From Hevea brasiliensis (Eukaryota; Streptophyta; Magnoliopsida; Malpighiales; Euphorbiaceae), in assembly GCF_030052815.1 (NCBI RefSeq), contig NC_079495.1, positions 50,693,043 to 50,757,042 of the forward strand: DNA of 64,000 nt, in the 5' to 3' direction. A program made the translations under genes and the position numbers. Below, one piece after another: positions 12,001 through 23,760 of the stretch (positions are counted from its first letter, which is position 1; every line of letters begins with the position of its first letter). Under the pieces are notes generated by a model. That model was given only the letters and a program-made list of their open reading frames with translations. It made no database searches and was not told the origin of the DNA.

Positions 12001-13113
12001 AATTAGAATAGTTATTTATTAGAAAGAATCAAAATGAACTGGACCGATATTAAAATTTACTTATTATGAAATAATCTTAGACAACCTAGAAAGTATTGAG
12101 AAAATGCTAAAAGATTAGCAAAGAAGATTATAACATACATAAATATTGTAAATGTGGCTTACATAATAATATAAGCATAAATTTATTATTTTTAGATCAT
12201 TTTTCTTTGTACATTATTACTGTACATCGGCGAAATAAACACTTTCAAAGAAGACTGAATTATGATAAAACATATTAAATTTTAGAAACCGCATGTGAAG
12301 TATAAATAAATCTTAATTATTTGAATTATATTTTATTTCTATCTTTATTTTTATATTATTTCCTTATTATATTATCGCACCACTAAGCAGCAATGCTTAG
12401 CGCGATGGAATTGTCTCCTTCGCGCAGGTACTAAAGCTAGAACCCAATGGACGTTTGACTGGGAATTTTGGGAGTTTTGATCTGCAGAAGTATCTGAAGT
12501 ATTCAAGGTTGTCACCTCCTCAGCAATGCATGTAGATAGGGCCCATATAGATTATATTTTATATTTTGTATAAAATGCTTAGATATTGTATTGTAATGTA
12601 TATTATGAACAGGTAATTAATAGGAATGCGATGTAAATTAATTAATTATCTTTTTCATATGTAATTAATTATATATCATGTAAATTATGAAATTTTGTAT
12701 TTATTTTGTAAATTATGTAAATTAAGGAAATTTGAAAATTTTGCTTATGTAATTTGAGAATGTTTACATATGAATTGAGTATGAATGGAAATGTATGGAA
12801 ATGATTATGAAATTAAAATGTATAGATGAGATTTGAAATATAAGAAAATTATGAGATTGATTGATGAGATAATTATGATTAGCATGGATAAGATTTTATT
12901 TTGGAAATATTGTTGAATTTCAAACAGGTGAATATTGAAATCGCCAAACAATAATAAAATAAGGGAAACTTATTTGGTTTCTCCATCGAAAAATAATAAA
13001 TATTAAATTAAATGAAATCAAAATTATAAAAAAAATAAATTAAGATAAGTTAGGGTGCTTGGACCGATTGTATCACGCCTTGCTCGGCTACTGTGTAGTC
13101 GGGTGAGGATGTT
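9009..13113 (+). repeat. 3' LTR of element A1 (about 4105 bp)
   Basis: This is a direct repeat of 3691-7810. It has the 5S-like block at 9179-9228, the palindrome at 9548-9565, the donor-like site at 9875, the hairpin modules at 10330-11040 (including a perfect TGGTATTGG/CCAATACCA hairpin at 10900-10920), and a four-unit minisatellite at 11672-11770. The terminal ACA and target duplication are missing, which suggests a small deletion at the right border. Confidence 0.88.
9179..9228 (+). promoter_or_regulatory. 5S-ICR-like block, A1 3' LTR
   Basis: AAGTTAAATAAACC is followed by GCGATGGGTAACT, four bases and GGGAAGT, about 170 bp into the LTR. Confidence 0.45.
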
Positions 13114-13950
13114 CTGATTTGGATTGCCTAATAGGCCCCATGTTCAAGCTCAATAGGGAGGTGACATGATGAAAGGGGGCTGCTCCAATGGGAGTCTTGA
13201 AGGCAGTGTGGTAGGCCCATAATGCATCATCTAGTTTCAGGGACCAGTCTTTCCTTGAGCAATTGACCATTTTCTCAAGGATCCTCTTTAATTCCTTATT
13301 TGAAATTTTCACCTATCCACTTGTTTGAGGCTGGTAAGGTGTTACCACTTTGTGTGTCACTCCATATTTCTTTAATAGTGTTTCAAACTAGTTATTATAG
13401 AAGTGACTTCCCCCATCACTAATGATTGCACTTGGTGTGCCACATCTTGTGAAGATGTACTTCTTGAGGAACTTGACCACTACTCTAGCATCATTTGTTG
13501 GTGTAGCTATTACTTCTACCAATTTTAATACATACTTCACACCAACAAAGATGTACTTTTTGCCAAACAAAAATGGGAATGGACCCATAACGTCTATGCC
13601 CCAAACATTGAATAGTTCAACTTCAAGTATGCATGGAGTGGCATCTCATTCCTTCTTAAAATGTTTCTAGTCCTTTGGCACTAATTGCATATAAGTATGA
13701 AGTTTCTCACCTCTTTAAACAAGTTGGGTTAGTAGAATCACCTTGTAAGATTTTAATTGTTATCGTTAATATGCTAAAGTGTCCTCCATATGGTGATGAG
13801 TGGCAGTGCTGTAATATGGTTTCTATTTCCTACTCTGGTACACATATTCTTACCAGCCCATCATAGCATCTCTTAAATAGCAGATGTTCTTCCAAAGTAT
13901 AGTCCCTTACATCTTGTAAAACTTTTTTTTTCTGTTCGTAGGACATGTTA
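13114..13950 (-). pseudogene. Athila integrase core, left copy
   Basis: On the minus strand this holds the catalytic core. The first Asp is in GIDVMGPF (near 13590) and the second in ISDGGSHF (near 13395-13420). At the position of the third acidic residue the sequence reads VKISN, where Athila relatives usually have VE.SN, so the catalytic Glu is Lys. A TAG lies two codons upstream of that Lys. It continues left into 3690-3292 and right into 18249, separated by insertions. It is inactive. Confidence 0.8.
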
Positions 13951-15136
13951 TGTGACACCCCTTACCCGACTACAGTGTAGCCGAGCAAGTTATGCCACTC
14001 AGTGTGCCGGAGCACTCTATTTTATCTGATTTCATTACAGTTCTTGATTTATTTATTCAAAAACTTTATTGAAGATTTAGGCTATTTTTACTTTTATCAA
14101 AATCTAACTAAATTGGAAATTTCAAAAATTTTAACGATAATCCGACAAAGTGTCGGCTGTAATGTGGACTAACAGTTCTTCTGAACCTGCCAAAGACAAT
14201 TTCAATATATACTCAATTTCTCAAACTTAATAGTCTCAAAAATTTTCAAACATAATGTATCTCAATACAGTATCCAGATTTCTCAGAAATCTCATTAGAT
14301 TTTCAATATCTCAATATTCACAAGTATAATCTCATTATAACTCAAATTCAATTCACATACTAAAATACTTACTTTGAATAGCTTCCGTAATTCATAGGTT
14401 AATTACATGAGTTTATTTTGTACAAGATATACAAATAATTTACAATGTGTTAGGAATGAACAATATACATAACATGTATAAAATGAGCCCTATCTACATG
14501 CATTGCTGAAGAGGTGACAATCTTGAACTCTTCGACACTTGAATCTGGACTCCAAAAATCTCGATCGACATCTCTGGTTTTTTCCTTGATACTGCGTGAG
14601 GAAGCAAGTCCATCGCGCTAAGCATTTCTGCTTAGTGGTGCAATAATATAACCAGAAATAATATATACAAGTAAAGAAAGAAATAAATGATAATTCAGAT
14701 ACTCAAGAATCAATTTAATTTGGTATGGTATTTCTAGTATCAACGATCTTATTTACTAGTTTGTTCCTCTTTGGAAGTGCTTAGTTTATAACTTTTCAGT
14801 AATACTAGCAGATATATAATTTATTCTCTCTGTATTGTATTTAAAGTATGTCTGATTACGCAATTTATATTTTTGTTATGTTTCTTTTGCTAATCTCTTT
14901 TGCTTATTCATTCAATACTTAATTTAATTGTCTTTGGATTTTCATTATACTTAACTTAACTTAGCTGCTGAATTGAATAATACTTTAATTGATTGCCCAA
15001 GTAACCTATACTAGGCAGTGGGTGGATAACGGGTCGTTGGCACTGACACCGCGGTGCCTCGGGCCGTCATACTATGGGGCTTGAGCGTCAACCATGTATG
15101 CGATCGGTATGGCTAAAAAGCCATGATATCACATAA

Positions 15137-15213
15137 TCGGGCATAAAAGCCATGCATACGGGAATAAAAGCCATGAATACAGGCATAAAAGCCATGAATA
15201 CGGGCATAAAGCC
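15137..15213 (-). repeat. 20-bp minisatellite in A2 solo LTR
   Basis: About three to four tandem units of the CATGAATACGGGCATAAAAGC type (minus-strand copy of the A1 unit), shorter than in A1. Confidence 0.75.
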
Positions 15214-15719
15214 ATTTCGCAGTACTGCTAAAACAATACCCTATTGGCATGCCAAACTATCCAAACCAATCTTGTTAGGTATACTAGGGCATTTAATATT
15301 TTAAAATATTAATATATTGTGCTTTATGACTTCATTATTTCATGATAAATTTCAATCATAATTCATACATTCATTTGATCATTTATATGATCACAATTCC
15401 CATCAATTATCCTTTTATACCATTGTACTCAAAATACTTCTCCTCTTTACAATAATGAGAACTAATGTCTCATTCATACATTATCTGGTTTATTTGTACA
15501 TTCATTATGTTATTCATATTGATCACATCAATTAGGTGACTTATTTTTCATGTTTCAAGTAATCCATGAATATTTCATAGATTTCACATTTATGGCCTAA
15601 ATTTCTTTTTAACAATTTTGACTAGGATGCATAGTCCATATTTGTCATACAATTCTAAGCATTTAAGCTTAGAATTGGTTCTAGGTCTTCATCTTAATTT
15701 ACTAATCATTTTGATTACT

Positions 15720-16930
15720 ATTCACCTTACTAGTCAACCAAAATGTTGACCTTTTATACTTAATGGATATATTAATTCTTATTACACCAAGATCCCACAT
15801 TTTGAGTTTTACATTTGCTAGTATTAATTGCCAATTGCAATTTAAAGTCCCCTAGATGCATTTCTAATTTCAAATTTTGAATTTCAAATTTTGGTGTCAC
15901 TATTCACCTCATTGGTCAACAAAAAAGTTGACTTTTGCATGGAAAATAGGTACATTAACTTTGGCACTTCAAACATACCACATTTTGCATTCAAAACTTG
16001 TTGGTTTTGGTTACTTTCTCAAAGCTTAGGTCATTTTGGCAAAATTGCCAATTTTGGGTTTTAGTGTCACTATTCACCTCATTGGTCAACAAAAATGTTG
16101 ACTTTTGGATAGAAAATAGGTGTATTGGTCTTAACACCTCAAACATACCACATTTTGTATTTCAAACTTGTTGGTATTGGTTGCCAATACCATTTTTAAG
16201 CTTAATGCTAATTGAGCAAAATTTTCGATTTTCATACTTCATCTTTACTGTTCCATTTGTTATTCTTACAGTGGGAATTTGAGGAAATGGTAAACATGAA
16301 AGTTGTTCCTTATTCTGTCTAGTTGAATTTCCTTTTTTGAATCACTCCATTTGGAGTTTTGTAGGGCCAAAATAAGTTTACTGTTCACGTGCACTGTTCA
16401 TGCTGCACTTTTGGGTTTTGGCAGATTTTGGTCCAAATTTGGTCAGTAATTTGATCAAGTTAAGTTCATAATTTGGCCTAACTTTCTTCATATGAAATGT
16501 TCTACTATGCCTTAGGTTTCCATCGGTTCAAGAATCGCCTAAATCCGAGTTTTCTAGAGGGAGTCATAGCCATCCAAACATTACTGCTCAAATGAAAATC
16601 TGCAGAGTTGCAGGTTTGAACAGTGACTGTGACTGCCATTTGGGTTAGGTTATGGTCATAATTTGGGGTAGGTTTCTTCATGAAAGTTGTTTTTCTATGT
16701 CTTAACTTGTTGCTGTAAAAATTTCAGGTCAATTGACCAAATCTACAGTGAGTTATGGCCAAATGAACAGTTACTGTTCATTTGGTCATTTCTGCAGGGG
16801 CTATTGCAGGGTGTCCGGATTGGGGCCAAGTTTTGGTCCACTTACTTTGGTCTTTTGGGCATGGTTTCTTCAGAAAAAATGTGCCATTATAAGCCTAGTT
16901 TCATGTCCAATTGGCCAAACACCAATTGGA
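15720..16930 (-). repeat. Hairpin-module array, A2 solo LTR
   Basis: This is the module order of A1 on the minus strand, expanded by internal duplication. The motif with TTGGTCAACAAAAA.GTTGAC and CACTATTCACCTC occurs at about 15896 and again at about 16066. Perfect hairpins are TCCAATTGG-7-CCAATTGGA (16906-16930) and TGGTATTGG-3-CCAATACCA (16172-16192). Confidence 0.55.
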
Positions 16931-18030
16931 CCAACACAGCCCAAGTTATGGCTGTGTAATTGGACTGAATTTTCAGTCCCTCTGCTGCTGTCCTAGGGCA
17001 GCCTACATCTTCACTTTGCAATCCTATTTTTCAGTCCAATTCATGGTCAACATACCTAAAATGGTCACTAATTGACCATTAAAATGTCCATTACTCAATT
17101 CAAATTCCAAGTCCAATTTTCACCCTTAAAACCCTAATTTCTCATTGCAATTCACCCATACACCTTAGTTACACACTTCCATTCATTATATATGTGTTTA
17201 TACACTTTAAACATAAGCTCTAATTCATTCTAAGTCCATCATCAACACTCAATCCTATTCCTTCCTTAGGGCAGCTGAAATCCATGGTATGTATACACAT
17301 GAATTTAGTCCATTTAACTTACAATTTCATACTAAATTCAAGTCCTTAACATGGAAATAAAGGAATATTAGCATAAGTAAGCACTAACCTTTGCATGAGC
17401 TTTTTGTCCCTTCACAATCCTTCATTTCCTTAACTTTTCTTAGTAACCAAACACTTCCCCAAAAGAGGTAGACAATTTTTAATGAAGGCAATTTAGGTTT
17501 TAATGGTGAGAATTCATGGGAATGAAAGAGAGATGAAAGAAAATGTTTATGGAGGAGAGAAAGACATTTTCGGCTGGTTGGGAGGATGAAGCTGGCTGTT
17601 CACGTTTTTTTTCCTTTCCTTTGGTCTTTAATTTGTCTCTTTTAAGTATTTAAGAAAGCTTATTAGCTTGTGATTGGTTGGTAATTTATAAATGACATCA
17701 TGTGATGTCATTATTTGCATTATTTTGATTTTTCTTTGCTTTTCTTTTCTACCACATTTCAATTTAATTTTTAGCAATATTTCTTCATATTTTATATCAT
17801 ATTAATTATTTACTTAACTGGACAAGTCGGCCAAAAATCACCTCTGAAGGCGAAATGACCAAAATGCCCTCCGTTTGGCTTAACGGGTCAAAATTGTCTG
17901 TACCGATTGAAAAACTTTTCTAGGTATTTTCTTGGCATTATAATGCCATGGGAACCTCAATAACCCTTCTCTGGAGTCCCAAAAATTATTTTATAATTTT
18001 TCCCAGATCTAGGGCTCCTCGTTGCGAAGC

Positions 18031-18082
18031 ATAACTTACCTCTGGTTACCCATCGCTTGGGCACCGGCTCTTTTGACTTAAC
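18031..18082 (-). promoter_or_regulatory. 5S-ICR-like block, A2 solo LTR
   Basis: On the minus strand this is a TTAAGTC start, a GAGCC spacer, GCGATGGGTAACC, then GGTAAGT, 166 bp from the LTR start. Confidence 0.4.
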
Positions 18083-18253
18083 TGTATTTTATTTCTAAAA
18101 TTTTTGCTAAATTTTTCTCATTAATATTTGAGTTAATTATGGTCCCTCACTTTGATTTGAATATTTTTCCGATCGTTCTAGCTGTCCGGATCGACACCGG
18201 TCACCGGAACAGTAGACTGTGCGGAATTGCTACCGGGAGGGTGTTACATGTTA

Positions 18254-19990
18254 GGTGACAAAACCTTGCACACAAGAAAGTTAACAATGTCAGCATACCA
18301 TGGGGTTTGAGAGATTGCTAGCAAGTGTTCGTCTAGAAAGGAATCATTAATTGGCAAACCTTCAAAGCTGTCCCCTGTGTTTTCCTGCTTGAATCTAGAG
18401 AGGTGATCAGCTATCATATTTTCGTTTCCCTTTTTATCTTTGATTTCAAGGTTAAATTCCTATAGAAGTAGAATCCACTGGATTAACCTTGATTTTGCTT
18501 CCTTCTTGTTTAAAAGCTACTGGATAGCAGTATGGTCTATGTATACAATGACTTTTGATCTAACCAAATAGGACTTAAACTTCTCAATTACAAATACTAT
18601 TGCTAGGAGTTCTTTTTCTATGGTAACATAGTTGACTTGTGCATCATCAAGTGTTTTACTAGCGCAGTGGATGGCATGGGCCTTCATGTCTTTTTTTCTA
18701 TCCAAGCACCGCTCCTACTGTATAATCACTTGCATCACACATTGCCTTAAATGGCAGCTCCCAATCTAGTGGTTGCATAATTGGTGCAGAAATCAATGCC
18801 TCCTTTGTCTTGTTAAATGAAACAAGGCAATTTTCATCAAAATCAAAAGGAACATCTTGATTTAGCAAGTTAATTAAAGGCTTAGTTATTTTGGAAAAGC
18901 CTTTGATGAATCTTTTATAGAAACCTGCATGTCCCAAAAAGCTTCGCACTCCCTTGACTAATAAAAGTGGTGGCATTTTCTCAATTATTTCAATCTTTGC
19001 CTTGTCCACTTCTATTCCTCTTTCTGATAGAAAGTGACAAAGGACTATACCTTCTCTTACCATTAAATGACATTTTCCCCAATTTAATACAAGGTTTGAT
19101 TCCTCACATCCTTGTAGCACTTTGGATAGGCTAAATAAACACTCATCAAAAGTGGTTCCATAAACAGAGAAATCATCCATAAAAACTTACATTATATTTT
19201 CAATATAATAAAAAAAAATAGCCATCATGCATTTTTAAGAGTTGTTGGGGCATTGCAAAGACCAAAAGGCATTCTCCTATATGCAAAAGTGCCGTAGGGG
19301 CATGTAAATGTGGCCTTTTTTAGTTTTCTAGGTGAATAGGGATTTAGAAAAATCCTAAATACTCATCTAGGTAGCAGAAATAAGAATGTTTTGCTAGCTT
19401 TTTCAGCATTTGATCTATAAATGGAAGAGGAAAATGATTTTTTTTGTGGCACTTTTTAATTTTCTATAGTCTATGCATATATGCCAATTAGTGACTACCC
19501 TAGTGGGAATTAGCTCATTGTTTTCATTTTTTATAATAGTTGTCCCACCCTTTTTAAGCACCACATGTATCAGACTAGCCCATTTTTTATCAGAGATTAG
19601 GTATATAATACCTATATCGAATAGTTTTAAAATATCCTTTTTAACTACTTCCTTCACGTTAGGGTTTAGTCTCCTTTGGTGTTCAATGGTAGGCTTATTA
19701 TTTTCTTCCATAGGTATTCTGTGTATACAAATGGAAGGGCTAATCCCTTTTAAATCTTTTATGGTATACCCTATAGTCTTACTATGGGTCCTAAGTTCTC
19801 TTAAGAGTTTTTCCTCCTCTACATTACTCAGGCTAACATTTAAAATAATCAAATATTTTGAGTTTAAGTCCAAGAATGCGTACCTTAGAGTAGAAGGAAA
19901 AGGTTTCAGTTCTACTTGTTTTGTCTCCTCTGGTGGCCTACTTTTGTGTTATTCTTCCTTTAGCTCTTCCGTTAGTAGTGCTTGAGCTAA
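18254..19990 (-). pseudogene. Athila RT, RNase H and integrase N-terminus, left copy
   Basis: From right to left this encodes the RT N-terminal region (19873-19415, with LKGISPSIC and QRRLNPN), a frameshifted middle, and the RT active-site box MDDFSVYG at about 19180. Next come the connection to SFLGHAGFYKRF, RNase H (18705-18517, ending VIVYIDHTAI), and the start of integrase (to 18254). A frameshift falls just before the MDD box, and further frame breaks lie around 18700 and 19190-19415. It belongs with protease at 20186-20533. It copied retroelement RNA in the ancestor and is inactive now. Confidence 0.85.
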
Positions 19991-20185
19991 GGGTAGAGGT
20001 GGGCTAACTTCCAAGTATTGTGCATAGGCTGTAATTTTCTTATTTTCATCCTCCACTGTGTGGTTGTGCACTATGCATGCTTCAAGAGGATTTTTAGGAT
20101 ATCTCTTTTAGAATTCCTCTTCTGTTAGCTTGTCTATGATGTCAACCCTCAAACATTCATCAGATTCAGGTTTGTGCTTCATTGC

Positions 20186-20533
20186 TCAAAACAAGTTGAA
20201 TTCTACTCCTTTATCTCCTCCTTTGAGAGTTAACCACCTATTTTTGACATCGATAATAGCTCCGGCGGTTGCTAAAAAAGGCCTTCCTAATATTATGGGA
20301 ATCTGAACATCATCCTCTATCTCCATTGCCATAAAATCTACAAAAATGAAGAATTTTCCTACTTTGATGGGCATGTTTTCCAAAATGCCAACTGGATATT
20401 TGACAGATCTGTCTGCCAATTGTAGTGAAATAGTAGTTGGTTTGAGTTTTCCAACATTTAGCTTTCGGCATATGGATAGGGGCATTAGGCTCACACTAGT
20501 GCCAAGATCATAGAGGGCCTTGTCTATGTTCAT
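20186..20533 (-). pseudogene. Athila aspartic protease, left copy
   Basis: This is a retropepsin-like frame of about 115 residues. The active-site region YDLGTSVSLMPLSICRKL has the D-L-G form usual in Athila. The second half has IPIILGRPFLATAGAIIDV. It would process Gag-Pol. The frame itself is open, but the polyprotein around it is broken by frameshifts. Confidence 0.85.
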
Positions 20534-21245
20534 AATGGAAATGAGACAAAGGGATGGAGAAGTTTCCAGGATCTTTTAGCTTTGAAGGCAGCTTTTTTTG
20601 TAGGATAACACTACATTCCTTTGTCAGAGCAACTGTCTCATAATCTTCCAGCCTTCTTTTTTTTAACAGGATTTCCTTCAAAAATTTTGTATAGGATGGC
20701 ATTTAAGATAATGCCTCTGTAAAAGCAATGTTTATGTAAAGTTTCTGTAAAACTTCTAAAAATTTTCCAAACTGCTTGTCCAACTTGGCTTTTCTAGAGC
20801 CTTTGAGGAAGAGATGGAGGGGACTGGTATGGTCCAAGTAATTTTTTTTTTCTCTCTTTTTCCTCCTTTTCCTTCTTTTCTTCAACTTGCTTCTATTCTT
20901 CTTGTGGTTAGCTATTAGAACTTTTAGTAGTTTCTCCTTTTTGCTTTTGTTGTTGCTTTTCTTATGGTTTTTGCTCTTATAATATTCTACTACTCAATGC
21001 AACAACCTTGCAATGTTCCTTTGGGTTCATCATCGATTGACTTGGCAATTTACTGATCTGTTTATTTGAAGAACTAGCTTGCTTGGCAATCTGATTTTCA
21101 AGCATCTTATTATGGGTAGCCAACTGGTCCATTCTGGAAGCTAATTGTTTAATAATCTCATTTTGCTGTTGTTGTGCTATCCAGAAGCTTTGCATCATGG
21201 ATTCCATAATCAACTTAGATTTTATCTATTGAGGTTGAGGAGGTG
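20508..21245 (-). pseudogene. Athila gag C-terminal half, left copy
   Basis: Three consecutive minus-strand pieces are present. The first is a Gln/Asn-rich segment (21213-20977, with QQQNEIIKQLASRMDQL, probable coiled coil). The second is a Lys/Arg-rich linker (20885-20703). The third is the segment before protease (20702-20508). Frame changes separate them. Its other half resumes at 26358 after the composite insertion. Confidence 0.7.
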
Positions 21246-21411
21246 TGTAACACCCTCCCGGTAGCAACTCCGTACATTCTACTGTTCCGGTGACCGGTGT
21301 CGGTCCGGACAGCTAGAACGTCCGGAAAAATATTTAAACTTAAGTGAGAAACCAAAATTAACTCAAATATTAATGAGAAAAATTTAGTAAAAATTTTAGA
21401 AATAAAATCTG

Positions 21412-21462
21412 ATTAAGTCAAAAGAGGTGCCCAAGCAATGGGTAACCAGAGGTAAGTTGCGG
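21412..21462 (+). promoter_or_regulatory. 5S-ICR-like block, A2 LTR
   Basis: ATTAAGTC, then GCAATGGGTAACC, then GGTAAGT, starting 166 bp into the LTR. It is slightly more degenerate than in A1 or C. Confidence 0.4.
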
Positions 21463-22554
21463 TTCTCGCAACGAGGAGCCCTAGACCCGGGGGAAAAATT
21501 ATAAAATAATTTTTGGGACTCCAGAGAAGGGTCATTGAGGTTCCTATGGCATTAGAATGCCAAGAAAATATTCAGAAAAAGTTTTCAATCGGTACAGACA
21601 ATTTTGACCCGTTAAGCCAAACGGAGGGCATTTTGGTCATTTCGCCTTCAGAGGTGAATTTTGGCCGACTTGTCCAGTTAAGTAAATAATTAATATGACA
21701 TAAAATATGAAGAAATATTGCTAAAAATTAAATTGAAAATGAGTAGAGAAGAGAAGAAAAGAAAATGAAAGAAAATGCTAATTATGACATCATATGATGT
21801 CATTTAAATTTCCTCCACCAATCACAATTTGTTAAACTTATTAAAAGAGATAAAAGAGACCAAAAATATGAAAAACCAATCTGCATCTTCAACCTTGGGC
21901 AGCCTAAAAAACGTTGAGACAGAGAGAGAGAAGAGGTTCCACCATTAAAGCTCCTTTAAGCTTCATTTCTCTCTTGTTTCCACTACTAAACCCTAACCCC
22001 TTTCATTAAACCTTGACCATATCACTTGGGGAAGCTTTTGGCAGCCAAGAAGAAGAAGGAAAGTGAAGTTTTAGCTTGAAGAAATCTGCCCTACAAGAGG
22101 TTAAAGTGAGGTTAGTGCTATCCTTTCACTCTCACTCCTTTAATCCTTGTTAAAGCATCATTTTAAGTTAAGAAATTGTAAGAGTTTGAAGTAAGTTATA
22201 TGTGTTAGGGCATCTTTAATTTTTGGCAGCCCTAAGGAAGGATGAGGTTGATTGTTTTAATGAATTTAGAATGGATAGAAATGATGTTTAAGGTATGAAT
22301 ATGCATGGATGTTGAATTAGTGTGCTAATTGAGGTTTATGGATAATTTAAATTGGACATTAGGGTTTTGAGAAGTGAAACTTGGATTTAGCTTATGGAAT
22401 TGTGAAAGAACATTATAAGGGTCAATTAGTGACCATTTTAGGTATGTTGACCATGAATTGGACTGAAAAATAGTATAGCCAAGTGAATGTGTAGGCTGCC
22501 TTGTTAGTGCAGCAAAGGGACTGAAAATTCAGTCCACTTGCACTACCATAACTT

Positions 22555-23760
22555 TGGCTGTGTAGGTCCAATTGGTGTTTGGCCAATTGGACATGAAACT
22601 AGGCTTATAATGACACATTTTTGTTAAAGAAACCATGCCCAAAAGACCAAAGCAAGTGGACCAAAACTTGGCCCCAATCCGGACACCTTGCAACAACCCC
22701 TGCAGAAATGACCAAATGAACAGTAACTGTTCATTTGGCCATAACTCACTGTAGATTTGGTCAATTGACCTGAAATTTTTACAGCAATAATTTAAGACAT
22801 AGACAAACAACTTTCATGAAGAAACATACCTCAAATTATGACCAGAACCTAACCCAAATGGCAGTCACAGTTACTGTTCAAACCTGCAACTCTGCAGATT
22901 TTCATTTGAGCAGTAATGTTTGGATGGCTATAACTCTCTCTTGAAAACTCGGATTTAGACGATTCTTGAACCGATGGAAACCTAAGGCATAGTAGAACAT
23001 TTCATATGAAGAAAGTTAGACCAAATTATGAACTTAACTTGATCAAATTACTGACCAAAGTTGGACCAAAAATCTGCCAGACCCAAAATCTCAGTATGAA
23101 CAGTGCACGTGAACAGTAAAATTATTTTGGCCATAACTTGAGCTACAAAACTCCAAATAGAGTGATTCAAAAAAATAAATTCAACTAGACAAAATAAGGA
23201 ACATTTTCTATGAAGGAAGTTTTATCAAATTCCAACAGTAAATCGACCAATGAAACAGTGCAATTTCGGAGCACCAAAATCGAAAATTGGCAATTTTGCC
23301 AAAATGAACTAAGCTTTGAGAAAGTGACCAAAACCAACAAGTTTTAAATGAAAAATGTAGTATGTTTGAAGTGCCAAAGTCAATGTACATATTTTCTATG
23401 CAAAAGTCAACATTTTAGTTGACTAATGAAGTGAATAGTGACATGAAAACTTGAAATAAGCTTGGAAATGGATTTGGTAACTGATTCCAACAAGTTTTGA
23501 ATGCCAAATGTGGTACATCGGGAGTGTTAAAACCAATGTACCTATTGTCTATGCAAAAGTCAACATTTTAGTTGACTAATGAAGTGAATAGTGATATGAA
23601 AACTTGAAATTCAAAATTTGAAATTAGAAATGCATCTAGGGAACTTTAAATTGCAATTGGCAATTAATACTAGTAAATGTAAAACTCAAAATGTGGGATC
23701 TTGGTGTAATTAGAATTAATATATCCATTAAGTATAAAAAGGTCAACATTTTGGTTGACT
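22555..23760 (+). repeat. Hairpin-module array, A2 LTR
   Basis: This is an expanded array in the same order as A1. It begins with the 9-bp stem hairpin at 22567-22591 and the 12-bp palindrome at 22759-22770. An extra CTATAACT-led module lies near 22930, the ACTCCAAATAGAGT module near 23147, and repeated TCAACATTTTAGTTGAC segments near 23400-23580. Confidence 0.55.

Larger units (their letters stand above)
3691..13113 (+). mobile_element. Element A1: gag-only LTR retrotransposon with 4.1-kb LTRs
   Basis: Two direct long repeats (3691-7810 and 9009-13113) flank only 1198 bp of internal DNA. That DNA has a tRNA-Met type PBS, one gag ORF and a polypurine tract. No protease, RT or integrase is present. 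This is the layout of non-autonomous gag-only elements (TR-GAG type), which would need enzymes from a related chromovirus. It sits in the integrase gene of Athila-L. The last bases of the 3' LTR are eroded (GATGTT then CTGATTT), so the target duplication cannot be shown cleanly. Confidence 0.85.
13946..18253 (-). mobile_element. Solo LTR of family A2 (4298 bp) with 5-bp TSD
   Basis: The LTR spans 13951-18248. On the minus strand it starts TGTAACACCCTCCCGG and ends GGGGTGTCACA. It is flanked by the direct repeat TGTTA (13946-13950 and 18249-18253). There is no internal region, so it is a solo LTR left by LTR-LTR recombination. It is close in sequence to the LTR at 21246-25706 but inverted. It carries the 5S-like block (18031-18082), palindrome (17693-17710), donor-like site at 17388, hairpins (16906-16930 and 16172-16192) and a minisatellite (15137-15213). 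It interrupts Athila integrase. Confidence 0.92.
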
